Below, piece by piece: positions 11,518 to 21,179 of a stretch of 64,000 nucleotides of DNA (position 1 is the first letter of the stretch; every line of letters starts with the position of its first letter). The notes under the pieces are model-generated. The model had not been told where the DNA came from and did not search any database. It worked only from the letters and a program-made list of their open reading frames with translations. Both the position numbers and the translations under genes were made by a program. Source of the DNA: Notolepis coatsorum. Lineage: Eukaryota > Chordata > Actinopteri > Aulopiformes > Paralepididae. The stretch is taken from contig OZ020590.1 of assembly GCA_963971535.1 (NCBI GenBank), forward strand, positions 153,678,034-153,742,033, given 5' to 3'.

Positions 11518-11642
11518 AATCAGTGGCTCGGGAGGTAGAGCAGTCATCTGGTAATCTGGAGGTTCCCAGTTCGATTCCCCTTCTCCCGGGCAGCGTGTCG
11601 AAGTGTCCTTGAGCAAGACACTTAACCCCTAACGTAACCCCA
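11518..11642 (+). mobile_element. tRNA-derived SINE, 3'-truncated
   Basis: Starts CAGTGGCTCGGGAGGTAGAGC (box A region). It has GTTCGATTCC (box B), the GGGCAGCGTGTCGA block and AAGACACTTAACCCCTAAC, and then stops where LINE-related sequence begins. The same truncation point is seen in segment copy 2 at about 59308. Confidence 0.75.
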
Positions 11643-11757
11643 TTGCAGTAGTCGAGGGAGGCGAGACGTGTTGATTGGACGAGGAGTTGGGTGGCTTCAT
11701 TTGTCAGCAAGGGGCGGATCCTTCTGCCGTTGCTCAGGAGGAACATTCTATGCAGGG
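11643..11757 (-). pseudogene. Fragment of a LINE reverse transcriptase
   Basis: On the minus strand this short piece reads PLLTNEATQLLVQSTRLASL and then DYCN, the thumb-region motif of Jockey/L2-type polymerases (usually SRLDYCN). Only about 35 codons remain, so the family cannot be fixed. Confidence 0.5.
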
Positions 11758-11761
11758 CAGG

Positions 11762-12648
11762 GATACAAACTGGTCAGACTACTGCTTGACCTTACTCATA
11801 GAACCCACCTCACCCCTGCCCACTTTGACAACCTAGGATGGCTTAGAGTAGACGACAGAGTACAGCAACTTGCAATGGGCCTGGTCTACAAGATACACTA
11901 CATGACTAAAGTACCCATGTACATGTCAAAATACTTCCCAAAGGCCAGTGAATGCCACGATCACAACACCAGAGGGAGCTCCACAAATCATGTCAAACCC
12001 AGATTCGGCTCAAACAAGGGACTAAACACCTTTCGCAATTATGCCACATCAATGTGGAACGCCCTACCCAAAGCTGTAAAGAAATGTGAATCACTACCCA
12101 CTTTCAAAGAGCACCTACGGGAGATTGCAGTTGGAAACTGGCCCCTGTAAATGTCTAAACCCAACCCCCTCCAATGTACAGTAAATGTCCTAACCCAATA
12201 ATACACAAGACCCTCTTCTTGGGACCAAGTAAGGTTTAGTCGATATTCCAATGTACAGTTTTGCTTGTACAGTTTCCCCCACCCACCTCCAATGTACAGT
12301 TCCCCCCCCCCCACCTACCCAACCTCCTCCAATGTACAGTTTCTATGTCAAATGTATATACTCTCTTTTTTAGACTCTTTTTGTATCACAAACAGTACTG
12401 TATTTGTAAATCTGGTATGTCATAAATGTATAGATGTAGCAGTACTGTCTATCTGTATCTTGTGTATGTCATATATTTACATTCATCATATATGTTATGA
12501 TGAATTGAAAATGGGGGACCCTGATGTAAACAAGATGAAAGTCTTTCTCTGGTCTGCATCCCCTTAACAATTATGTGTATTGAGCTGTACTGTATTGTAC
12601 CCATTCTGCAATCTGTTAATAAAGTTTTCAATCAATCAATCAATCATA
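11762..12648 (+). mobile_element. CR1/Jockey-type LINE family A, 5'-truncated copy
   Basis: Encodes the polymerase C-terminus to the stop at 12150, with the conserved words THLTPAHFDNLGWLRVDD, MGLVYKIHY and SMWNALPKAVK. A 3' UTR follows (GGGGGACCCTGATGTAAAC near 12513, then GCATCCCCTTAACAATT), and the element ends AATAAAGTTTTCAATCAATC. Other pieces of this family lie at 23855, 26133, 26859, 39600, 43266, 51411 and 56955. The copy is dead because most of the polymerase is absent. Confidence 0.85.
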
Positions 12649-13348
12649 CATGGCACACTGAGGCCTACAACAAACTGACCGGATCTTCCTTTATTCATTA
12701 TGTTGATTGTACTGTAGCACTATTTTACTATGTCCATTCTATTGCATAATTTTACTATCTATTCTATTCTACTATTCTATTATTGCACTGTATTATTTTA
12801 CTCTGTCTATTGCTTTTTATTACAGGTTCAAAACTGTCAGGTATTAAACTGTGTGGGTATCAAACAAGAGACTGTCAGGCTTTAAAACTGTGTAGGAACC
12901 AGGCCTAGAACTGCACCCTGAGAGGGAACTGCACCCTGAGAGAGGGAACTGCACTCTGAGAGAGGGAACTGCACCCTGAGAGAGGGAACTGCACTCTGAG
13001 AGGGAGGTTCGAAGGGTCAAAGTGGGTATAAGACAGGAGGGAAGACTGTCAAGTTTTAAACTGTGGATACCAAACAGAGAAGGTAAAGACGACTTTGAAC
13101 TGTTGAACAGTAATCCAGAACTATTTTATTGCACTGTAAAAAAATAAAAATAATAATTTGCATGGAATAGCGTAGAAACTAAAGTATGTAGAAATTAACT
13201 GGTTAGTCAGTCTTGGACTATAAACAATGCCTGTCAAATGAGCCATACTATTGTCTCCATAGCTATAATACAGAACACACAATGGGTCCGCAAACATCGC
13301 TAAAATGGTCAATAACGCTGGTGCCATTGAGTAAAGATGGGAAAGGTT
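12649..13348. other. Unassigned, with a 20-bp tandem repeat
   Basis: No gene. A TATT/CTATT-rich stretch (12720-12830) resembles 40130-40250. A short tandem array is given separately. Confidence 0.5.
12906..13006 (+). repeat. 20-bp tandem repeat, about 5 units
   Basis: Units of the form ACTGCACYCTGAGAGAGGGA, alternating CACCCT and CACTCT. The first and last units are slightly shorter. Confidence 0.85.
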
Positions 13349-13378
13349 TGATTGAATACTTTATTACAGGTCTTTGAG

Positions 13379-15295
13379 ACCTGTAAAACACTAAGAAATG
13401 GAGTAACCAATATGATCAAAAAAGCAAAACTGAACTATTTTAACGAAAAAATTGAGGAAAATAAAAATAATCCTCAAAAACTGTGGAAGTCTTTAAAAAC
13501 ACTGGGTCACAATAATAGACTCAAGACTAAAACCACAAATCTCAACCTGAAAATAGATAACACGATCATCTCTGACAAATTGAGTGTGGCAAATTGTTTA
13601 AACACCTTCTTCACAACTGTTGCTACCACTTTGGTGAACAAACTGCCGATCCACTCTGGCCGATATGGCATACAGCACATCCAGGCCTTTTATAAGGAAC
13701 TGGGTGTACGTGAAAATGATTTTAAATTGACTGAAGTACCTACTGAAGAGGTTATGAAAAAGCTCAGTATGCTGCAGCCAACAAAACCCACAGGCCATGA
13801 CAATATTCCCACCAGATTTCTCAGAGACTCTGCTTCCATCATAGCTCCCATTGTAGCCCATATCACCAACCTCTCCATCAACCAGGGTCACATCCCGCAA
13901 GAACTCAAGCTTGCTAGGGTAACCCCTCTATTTAAAAAAGGAAACAAACTGGATCCAGGTAACTACCGCCCCGTTTCTATCCTTTGTTCCATATCAAAGG
14001 TAATTGAGAGGCTGGTATATGAGCAGATAGACAACTACCTGACTGAACATAGACTACTGTACCAGTTCCAATCAGGTTTCAGAAAATCACACTCCACTGA
14101 CACCTGTTTACTGTACCTGACCGATTATATAAAACGGGAGATGGACAAGGGGAACTACTGCGGGATGGTAATGTTGGACCTGCAAAAGGCGTTTGACACG
14201 GTCAACCACTCCATCCTACTAGAAAAATTGAGAGCGATAGGCTTTGATAGCAAGTCAGCCAAATGGGTCAAGTCCTACCTGGAGGGAAGAAAACAGGTGG
14301 TAGACATCAATGGCACCTTGTCCTCGTCCCTTCCAGTGACATGTGGGGTCCCCCAAGGAAGCATTTTGGGGCCTCAACTGTTTTTAATATATATTAATGA
14401 CATGAAATCGGCATGCGATTGCAACCTGTTCCTGTTTGCTGACGACTCGGCACTCCTGGTCTCTGACAGGGATAAGTCTAAAGTGGAAAGTGTCCTGAGC
14501 AGTGAAATGAAAAAGATCTGCTCTTGGCTCAGTGACAATAAATTGTCTCTACATCTGGGAAAAACAGAGGCCATACTCTTTGGGTCAAACGCCAACCTAA
14601 AGAAATCCCAGGGTTTTAAAATTAGAGTAGGTGGAAACATTATTGAGGATAAAGAGGAGGTCACCTACCTGGGCTTTATTTTAAATAACAAAACTTTCTA
14701 ACGAAAAAATGGCACAAAAAGTTATTACTAAGGTCAATCAAAAAACCAAATCTTTATTTAGAATTTCCTCGTAAAAAATAAATAAATAGAAACGCTCTGA
14801 GGACCCTAGCTGGAGCCCTCATCCAATGTCACTTTGACTATGCTTGCACTTCATGGTACAGCAACATATCAAAACAAATGAAGACAAAGCTCCAGACCTC
14901 CCAAAAACAAACTAGTGAGACTCCTGCACAACCTTCACTTTAGAACTCACCTAACGCCAGCCCACTTTAGCAGTCTGGGATGGCTTAGGGTTGAAGAAAG
15001 GGTACACCAGCTTAAAATGCTACTGGTTTTTAAAGTACTGAAAGAAACGGTCCCCAAGTACCTAGTAAATTATTTTAATAAAGTAGGAGATGTCCACAAA
15101 CACGCCACAAGAGGAAGCCCCACGGACCTGGTCCCGCCGAGAGTCAGGACATGCATGGGGAAAGATGCATTTTTTTACTCGGCTACGGTAATGTGGAATG
15201 CCCTGCCAACATTCATAAAACTCCTGAACTCCCCTCTCGGATTTAAATCCGCCCTAAAAACATGGCTCAGCAGCAACTCAAATTGGTCTTAAAAT
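13379..15295 (+). pseudogene. Reverse transcriptase of LINE family B (frameshifted)
   Basis: The frame 13352-14701 holds most of a non-LTR reverse transcriptase. In order it has PTKPTGHDNIPTRFL (residues 143-157), NYRPVSIL (204-211), FQSGFRKSHSTD (239-250), catalytic MLDLQKAFD (274-282), GVPQGSILGPQLF (332-344) and catalytic FADD (362-365). A one-base slip at about 14695 ends the frame. The next frame then reads on (EKMAQKVITKVNQKTKSL) to a stop at 14774, and the C-terminal domain reappears at 14915-15292 with THLTPAHFSSLGWLRVEE and VMWNALP. The catalytic core is intact, but frameshifts and the missing endonuclease make it non-autonomous. Known role of the family: target-primed reverse transcription. 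Confidence 0.85.
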
Positions 15296-15382
15296 GTTTT
15301 TTATCTCTTTTATCATAACTTGGCTTTTATTTCTTTTATCATGAGTTGCTTTTAAGGGTTTGCGGATTTTCTTTTAACATTA

Positions 15383-15570
15383 GTTCTGTTCCGTTAGGGG
15401 CTCTGCTTGGCATCACTACTGCACTCCCTCGCGTACGTGCACGCGCACTGAATAAATTCCACAAATGTACCTTTAATACCAGTATTAGTCTGACCACACC
15501 CCTCATCAGCTTACCTTCATAAGCAGGTGTGTGGTCACCTGCTCTCCTCCTTCTCGCTTTCACCACAAGG
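15383..15570 (+). repeat. Left inverted terminal repeat of the DIRS element
   Basis: Reverse complement of the right end over the blocks CTTGGCATCACTACTGCACT, GTACGTGCACGCGCACTG and AAGCAGGTGTGTGGTCACCT. The outermost 25-30 bases differ between the two ends, which is normal for DIRS elements: the edges are copied from the internal complementary region. Confidence 0.85.
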
Positions 15571-15690
15571 AAGTGCCTCGGTAGTACCCCACTTGACGTG
15601 TTGTTAGTTGAAAAGAGTTGTGACTGGTTTACATTGTGCTTAATCTTTTCTTCTCTCACTTTCGTTGTACAAGAAAAGGTTTGGGTCATA

Positions 15691-17362
15691 ATGTATTCCG
15701 CGGAGAGTAGACCCGCTAGACCTACTCTTCACCACCGGTTCTCCATTCCCGCCTCCGTTGTGCGCCTCGGTGCTGGGCTGTTGCCACTCTCGTGGTTGCC
15801 GACCCAGCCCGGGAGACTGCCGGTGGATAGTTTTCCTCACCGAAGAGCCGAGGGGTCGGTGCCGTCGCTCCGGCGATGGCCTGATCTCGACTCTGGTTCC
15901 TCTGGTTCTGGGGAATCGCCCGTTGGTGAACGGGGGGTTGTTCTGGAGCCGGAGGATTTGCGACGCAAACTTTTCGCGTCTGCTCGCTCGCGTCGCAAGA
16001 TGGTGGCGTGCAGACGCGAACGGCCTGGGTTTGGGGAGCTGCTGGAGACCAGCGAAGATGCGTCCGGCTCGGGATTTCCGATGGAGACTGAGGACTTCAT
16101 GGACGAGGCGGATGGATTTTTGTTTGATGGCCCCGTGGAGGAGAGTATCCCTCCTCAGGAGACCCCGGAGGGGGGGGGAAATGGCTCCATGGGGCGCCCT
16201 GTTCGAGGATGTCGAGGAACCACCTTGGCCTCAGCGGCAGGATGCCCTATTGTCGGCCGCATCGGATTGTGGCTCCTTGACCAGTCGCAGCCTGCTGTAT
16301 GTGAGGGATGCGGGGTCGGTGGAGGAAGGTTCGCAGGGGGAACTGCGGGCCTTGTTTCCCGAGCTCATGGCGGTAGCCGCTACCGCAAACGGTGTGCTGC
16401 TGCCGCTGCCATTGCCTGCACCTGTCCCTGATGACCTCATAGGCCATCCCTGGCAGCGTCCCCCAGTGAGAGGGGTGGACGTTGTCTACCCATTTTTCCC
16501 ATCGATGGGGGCCTATGTTCGTCGGGGTCAGGCGGTGGCCAACATCATGGGACTAACTCCTACCTACGTACCGGTTACGCGGGTAGCAGGGTTGGTCAAA
16601 GGTATGGGGGAGGGCGTGCCTCGGCTTGACAGTCCGATGGCCGCGCTCCTCTGTCCGGATATGGTGTGGGAGCCACTGTGCAAGCCGGTCCTCCAGGGGA
16701 AATCGGCTAGGCGATTGGCTTATTGGGGTGACCAGTCATTTATCGCTGGTACACAATCGCTGGCTGCGGCGTCTAACATCGCCCACCTGGCTAGATTTGT
16801 ATCGGGGATAATGACGGGCGGCACGGATCTGACCGAGGTGAAATGCGATCAGATCACCCAGGCTGCGGGAGCTGTCCTGCATCTTTCCCAGGTGCTGGCC
16901 ATAGCCATGGGGAAAGTGCGCGCCCTGGCCACCCTGGGCCAGCGTCACCTTTGGCTGGAGCAGGCCCGTGTGCCAGAGAAGAGAGCTCCTCTTCTGACGG
17001 CCGCCCTCTCCGACGCTGGCCTGATCGGGAAGGCCCTGCGGTTGATGACCTCAACGTGCAGAGAGATGGCAGAGGAGAGATCCATCCTCCAACCCCATTT
17101 TCCGCCTCCCGTCCTTGCCGGTGGAGGCAGAAGGCTTCCGCAACGTCGAGCTGTCTCCGTCGCCGCTACCACTGCCTCCGCCGCCGCTGCTGGCCCTGCC
17201 AAGAGGGCCAGGGGACGAGACGGCGCTTCTGCCACTGCCGGCCCATCCCAGACCGGAGGAGACGGTAGGGAACGTCGTGTCCAGCAGACTGTAACCTACC
17301 GTCCCTCCGGGGCTCCCCGGGGTGGCAAGACTCGAGCGGCGCGAGGTGGCAGACGCCGTTAA
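15691..17362 (+). CDS. DIRS Gag-like protein (ORF1), one frameshift
   Basis: The likely start is the ATG at 15691. The first about 160 codons are in one frame and acidic (SSGSGESPVGE, METEDFMDEADGF). At a run of nine G (near 16170-16178) the reading must move to the other frame, which then stays open to 17362. The second part has the conserved centre found in fish DIRS Gag-like proteins (GTQSLAAASNIAHLARF, then RHLWLEQA about 65 residues on). It ends in a basic, Gly/Arg-rich tail (RGGKTRAARGGRRR), suited to RNA binding. Total is about 557 residues. The G-run slip could be real decay or a sequencing error. There is no zinc knuckle. The DIRS assignment rests mainly on the surrounding terminal structures; the protein similarity is from memory of the family. 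Confidence 0.7.
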
Positions 17363-19252
17363 GAGTGACTTTTTCCCCTCTGTGTCCCCTCCCCTACACC
17401 CTCCCCGGCCCCTCTGTGATTTTGTGCCTTACACATTATTTAATTAGTAATAATAAAGAAAGTTCCCCGACGGAGGGGGACTGTGTTTTGGCCGAACAAA
17501 CTGTGTGTTTCTTCAAACAAATCATATGGTGGGGCTGTGTATATATGAATCTGCCCTTTTTTACGTTGTGGGGTGAGTTGTGTTGTGATTACGAGGTTAA
17601 GCAAGGTCTGCAACGTACACTCGGTAATAGGTTCTATTTAGCTTGATGCTCCACGTGCAGCTAGAACTGGTGTTATTCCATTGCTTTGACTAAGTATATG
17701 TGTTTTCACAATGCTGTGTTGTTTAGTTGCAGTAATACTCGTACGCACACATTTCACGGCTTAGCCGCTTACTCTCGTTCAGCGTGTTTTTCCTATGTAT
17801 GACATAGGCAACGGGTATAGGATTCACGCACAAGCGACTTGTGTTTTGTTGTAAAACCTTTTACACTTTTTTGTGGGTAGCGGGCATTGTATTAGCTTCG
17901 CTATGCTTTGTTTTCTACCGGAGGTTTTTCAAGATGGCTACGGTTGTTTTTCTGTGTGTAGGGATAAAGGGTGTGTTTCGGGAGGGGGTGTCGAATAAAC
18001 CCCTCCTTCCCCACTTGATTGGTTTAGGGGATTTTTGATCTTTTCTGCTGAGCCAGTCAGGGCCAAGCCAGTGCTTGACAGGGGGGGGGGGAGGGGTATT
18101 CTACCGACTCCTGTTACATGACAGGATCCGGTAGGTTTTCCCCGCCCGTTGTAGCGTTGTTGCTATGGCGACGCCTTCCATGAGCTGGTGTCTTAAAGAT
18201 GTCGAGGTTGGGCGCAGGGCTCACAGGCCTGCTGCGCCCGGTTTATGTGTCAAACTTGAGTCTTTTGGTCACGTGTCTCACAGTTTACATATCTTTTTTC
18301 TTGACCGTGGTCTCATGTGGGAAGGTGTTTCTGGGAGGGTCTGGTCTTACACTCTGATTAAAAGGAGTGACTGGATTGAAATCATGTGAAAAACAGGGTT
18401 TTTTACTCCCAGCTGTGCAGATTGGGTCATACGGGTGATGCCTTTTCTTTATTTGTATAAAGAGTTGAATGTGTTTTGATGGATTGGAAATGAGGGTCCC
18501 TGATGGTAACAAGACTAAACGTCTTTCTCAGGTCTGCCTCCCCTTAACCTGTTGTGTGTATTGCCGTACTGGGTTGTACCCTTTTCTGCAGTCTGTTGGG
18601 TACATTTTTTCATTCATTCATTCATGGAGTTGATTGCATCTCGCCCCTCTTGTCGTTTCCCTGGGCGTCTTGGGGATTCAATATGGTGGTCTAAACGACC
18701 TGTTGTTGATGTGGGTATGTCCAAACGCACACATAGTGCTGGCTCAGGATGTGCTTTTGGGCCATTGGCTGACTAGCGCGCCTTGATTGCTTGGGTGAAA
18801 CAGCGTTTTTATGGAGCAATTGGGATGGGGTTTTTTTCCTCTTCCGACACCCTGTGTGTTGTCGATGGGTTCCCATTCATGTCAGGGGATGATGACGGAA
18901 TGGGTCTGGACATATGGGGAAGGGTCTCACGCCCTAGGGGTGGGCCACCGGGCGCGGTTCATACCGACACGTCTGGGTGGCGCCTTCTTTTTTATGTTGG
19001 GATCAAACACGCATATCTGCCCCTTCTCCTGGGGTTGGCAGGTCGGCGTGATTAGGGCACGGGACTGGTTCTGGTCGCGCTGGTCCAGTCCAGTTGCACC
19101 CGTTGTCCGCTGGGGATGCAGATCTGCTGTTCTGGTACCCTGAGGGACTTGGGGTTTTTTCAGGGGGAAAAATGCTGGGTCGATCCGGGTGTCACAGGGT
19201 TGAGCGTTATGGGACCCTTGTTAGGTGCGTTGTATTCTGCACTGTCGTAATG
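17363..19252. other. DIRS interior without coding capacity
   Basis: This is where the polymerase and recombinase of a complete DIRS element would lie. All frames are short, and none shows a YxDD-like polymerase box, RNase H motif or recombinase R-H-R-Y pattern. The sequence is T- and G-rich. It includes a hairpin-like block near 18100-18135 (CTACCGACTCCTGTTACATG against its complement) and a diverged LINE tail at 18483. Confidence 0.6.
18483..18627 (+). mobile_element. Diverged LINE family A 3' tail inside the DIRS
   Basis: Reads GAGGGTCCCTGATGGTAACA, then GTCTTTCTCAGGTCTGCCTC, CCCTTAACC, and ends in CATTCATTCATTCATGG. It matches the last 150 bp of LINE family A with many substitutions. It may be a nested insertion or a 3' sequence acquired by the DIRS lineage. 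Confidence 0.7.
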
Positions 19253-19372
19253 GCTTACGGCCGTGCCGACCTGTACGCGTCCGATCTCGTCGGATCTCGG
19301 CCGCTGTGCGGGTTGGTCTTGGTTGGTACTTGGTTGGGTGACCTCCTGGGAATACCGAGTGCGGGGTGCTGG
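19253..19372 (+). rRNA. 5S rRNA-like sequence (diverged) inside the DIRS element
   Basis: Hand alignment to vertebrate 5S rRNA runs end to end: GCTTACGGCC at the 5' end, CGATCTCGTCGGATCTCGG in the middle, TGGTTGGTACTTGG in the internal promoter, then CCTGGGAATACCG near the 3' end. By my count roughly four in five positions agree. Most of box A and box C, which bind TFIIIA/TFIIIC, are recognisable. A run of six T (19386-19391), a polymerase III terminator, follows within 20 bases. It is not a functional 5S gene by sequence, since changes break several pairs. It is either a 5S-derived SINE head (SINE3 type), a 5S pseudogene inserted in the DIRS, or sequence captured by it. No SINE tail is visible. 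Confidence 0.8.
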
Positions 19373-20526
19373 GGCTGGTCTTCCATTTTTTACGCTCTTC
19401 TCTTGCGTTTGACGCTGAGGGGCCTGTTGGGGTGGTTTTAACCTCCTCGGGGGACCCTGTGCTCCCCGTATCACCGGGCCCGGTCCGGGGTGATGCTCGT
19501 TGACCCGTAGGCCCGGGATAGCCCTGTTGGAAACCAGAACGCGGGCTGCGGCGGTGCCGCAGATGTGTTTTGGGGTTTCTTTCCTGGGGGTTATGGGACC
19601 AACCATTGCATGGGGTGATGCCTGGGTGGTTGGTTCTCTGGTGTGTTGCTGCAGTGTCAACTCCCGGTTCTCCGGTTGAGGGTGCCCCTGCACGTTCATG
19701 ACGTCTGCCGATCGTATGGGCTTTTTCTGTGAGCAGCTGTCAGGGGTCGAGTGGTCTAAGGATCCCGCTTCTGACATGCTGTTTAAAGGCTTGGTTATGC
19801 GACAACGCCAGTTTACGCCCCTTCCGCCGGGGCAGCTGTTTTCAGCTGTCCTTTCTGGCGCCTGCCTCGTCCGCAGTTTCCAGGCTTGGGTTGACAGCCT
19901 GTTGCCTGGTCTTTTTCCCCGGTGCGCTGCCTGCTTCCTTGGTTAACTTTTGTGTGTTATGACCATACTGTCTGCCTGTTGCAGGGCCTGTGTTCCAGGC
20001 GGTGTGCTGTTGGGGAGGACAGGGCCCGCTCGCCTGAGGGGCCTTTGTCCGAATGCGCTGGCGATGTGGGGGGCGGGGTCTCTAGGTGCCCACCTGGTGG
20101 GGTCTTGATGCTGGCATCATGGACTTCTCCGGGCCCCCATTCCAGGGAGTCCAGTCCTTTTGGTGGGTCTGGGTCTTCCTTCGCGCTCCGCTGCTACGGC
20201 CTTGCCACGGGGTTGGGTTTGCCCTTGACCCAGTGATTCTGGGGGCAGTGACGAGGTTGTTTCCTACGTTCGTTCCCGGGTGGCATGCGGGTTGTGCGTG
20301 GGTGTAGTCGTGGGGTCAAGCCACGGTCTGCTCACCCTGTGCGCTGGGTTGCTTGAGTGCCTCTTCGCACGGTCGGGTCCGTCGCCCTCTCGTGAAGCCC
20401 CTAATAGGGGGGATGCCCTCCATTAGGGGGGGTCGGGGGGGCTCGGCCCTCCCTGTTCTGATGGTTGTGGGGGGCTGTCAGCGGGGTGTATTTGTCAGCC
20501 AGCGGCTCCGCTTGGCCTCCCTTTGT
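19373..20526. other. DIRS 3' region, no gene
   Basis: G/C-rich sequence with only short frames. The plus frames 19698-19946 and 19922-20236 show no polymerase or recombinase motif. The minus frame 19160-19777 overlaps the 5S-like stretch and is Pro/Gln/Thr rich; I regard it as chance. Confidence 0.5.
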
Positions 20527-20619
20527 GCAGTAGTGATGCCAAGCAGAGCCCCTAACGGAACAGAACGTTAGGTTATGGCTATAACCAAGTTCTGTTAGTT
20601 AGGGGTGACGCTTGGCATC
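20527..20619 (+). repeat. Internal complementary region of the DIRS element
   Basis: The first half (ending GGAACAGAAC near 20566) is the reverse complement of the left outer edge at 15383-15412. The second half (GTTAGGTTATGGCTATAACC to CTTGGCATC) is the reverse complement of the right outer edge at about 20809-20860. Together they equal the complement of the circle junction. In DIRS elements this region templates completion of the ends. Confidence 0.9.
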
Positions 20620-20646
20620 AGACGGCCGCTGCAGCCCTTGACCTCA

Positions 20647-20860
20647 CCTTGTGGTGAAAGCTTGGGTAGGACGAGAGCAGGTGACCACACACCTGCTTAT
20701 GAAGGTAAGATGATGAGGGGTGTGGTCAGACTAATACTGGTATTAAAGGTACATTTGTGGAATTTATTCAGTGCGCGTGCACGTACGCGAGGGAGTGCAG
20801 TAGTGATGCCAAGCGTCACCCCTAACTAACAGAACTTGGTTATAGCCATAACCTAACGTT
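20647..20860 (+). repeat. Right inverted terminal repeat of the DIRS element
   Basis: Starts CCTTGTGGTGAAAGC and carries the same blocks as the left repeat in reverse complement. It ends CATAACCTAACGTT and is followed directly by the resumed LINE sequence. Confidence 0.85.
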
Positions 20861-21103
20861 AACTGTATGAGTTGTCAGGTTAGGTGTTTTTATACAAATT
20901 TTTAGGATGTGTCCTGTCTAGTGTACATGTCCATTTGTGTTTCTGTGCCTTTTTATGTTCCATGTATGGACCACAATGGAAACAAGCCTTGGCTTTATTG
21001 TGTTTTATCCATTTTTGACCAGCGTTGTTGACACTGTTATTGTCTTGTCTTTTAAAATGTTTTTGTCCTACGATTGTGTCAAAATAAAGTATTCAATCAA
21101 TCA

Positions 21104-21179
21104 AAAGACTAAATGTTTTTTCCCCCGAGTATGAGTTCTGATATGTACTTTTAAGTCACGTTTTGCACCAAATATTTGA
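21104..21179 (-). pseudogene. Broken eighth finger of the zinc-finger gene
   Basis: Beyond the stop at 21180 the minus strand still encodes most of another finger if one base is restored (FGAKRDLKVHIRTHT is readable). A single-base deletion after CTLC turns the codon into TGA. The finger then runs straight into the tail of LINE family B at about 21107, so any further fingers are separated from the gene. Confidence 0.75.

Larger units (their letters stand above)
5780..11643. repeat. Long repeated segment, copy 1
   Basis: This segment recurs in the same orientation at 53213-59316. The shared blocks include the start (GCTTCCTATCGGCTTGAATA), the CTTGGAAACGCAATG block, a TA-rich block, the 8.2-9.3 kb body and the 10.0-11.6 kb body. 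Copy 1 alone carries a fold-back element (5812-7173) and a hAT-type MITE (9641-9988), and lacks about 1.3 kb that copy 2 has between its counterparts of 9340 and 9352. No coding frame is conserved. It could be an old segmental duplication or two copies of one large non-autonomous transposon; the window does not decide between them. Confidence 0.85.
15383..20860 (+). mobile_element. DIRS-type retrotransposon with ITRs and internal complementary region
   Basis: The two ends are inverted relative to each other over about 170 bp. Near the right end lies a region (20527-20619) complementary to both outer edges joined together, which is the diagnostic internal complementary region of DIRS1-like elements. 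GTT stands at both extremes (15383-15385 and 20858-20860), as expected of circle-junction integration, and there is no target duplication in the host LINE. The element has a Gag-like frame but no visible reverse transcriptase, RNase H, methyltransferase or tyrosine recombinase between 17363 and 20526. It also contains a 5S rRNA-like stretch at 19253. The host sequence is the 3' UTR of LINE family B. Confidence 0.85.
13370..21107 (+). mobile_element. CR1/Jockey-type LINE family B, split by a DIRS element
   Basis: The LINE body runs 13370-15382 and resumes at 20861-21107 after a 5.5-kb DIRS insertion in its 3' UTR. The resumed part has GGACCACAATGGAAACAAGC and ends AATAAAGTATTCAATCAATC, parallel to family A tails. 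The 5' end is truncated: the endonuclease domain is missing. Directly upstream (13349-13367) lies a short inverted copy of this same tail. The 3' end abuts the last, broken zinc finger of the gene on the other strand, so the LINE appears to have cut that gene. Confidence 0.85.

Noticed and set aside
19160..19777. 205-codon minus-strand ORF in the DIRS 3' region
   Set aside because: It overlaps the 5S-like stretch antisense, is Pro/Gln/Thr rich and has no motif; probably chance in GC-rich sequence.
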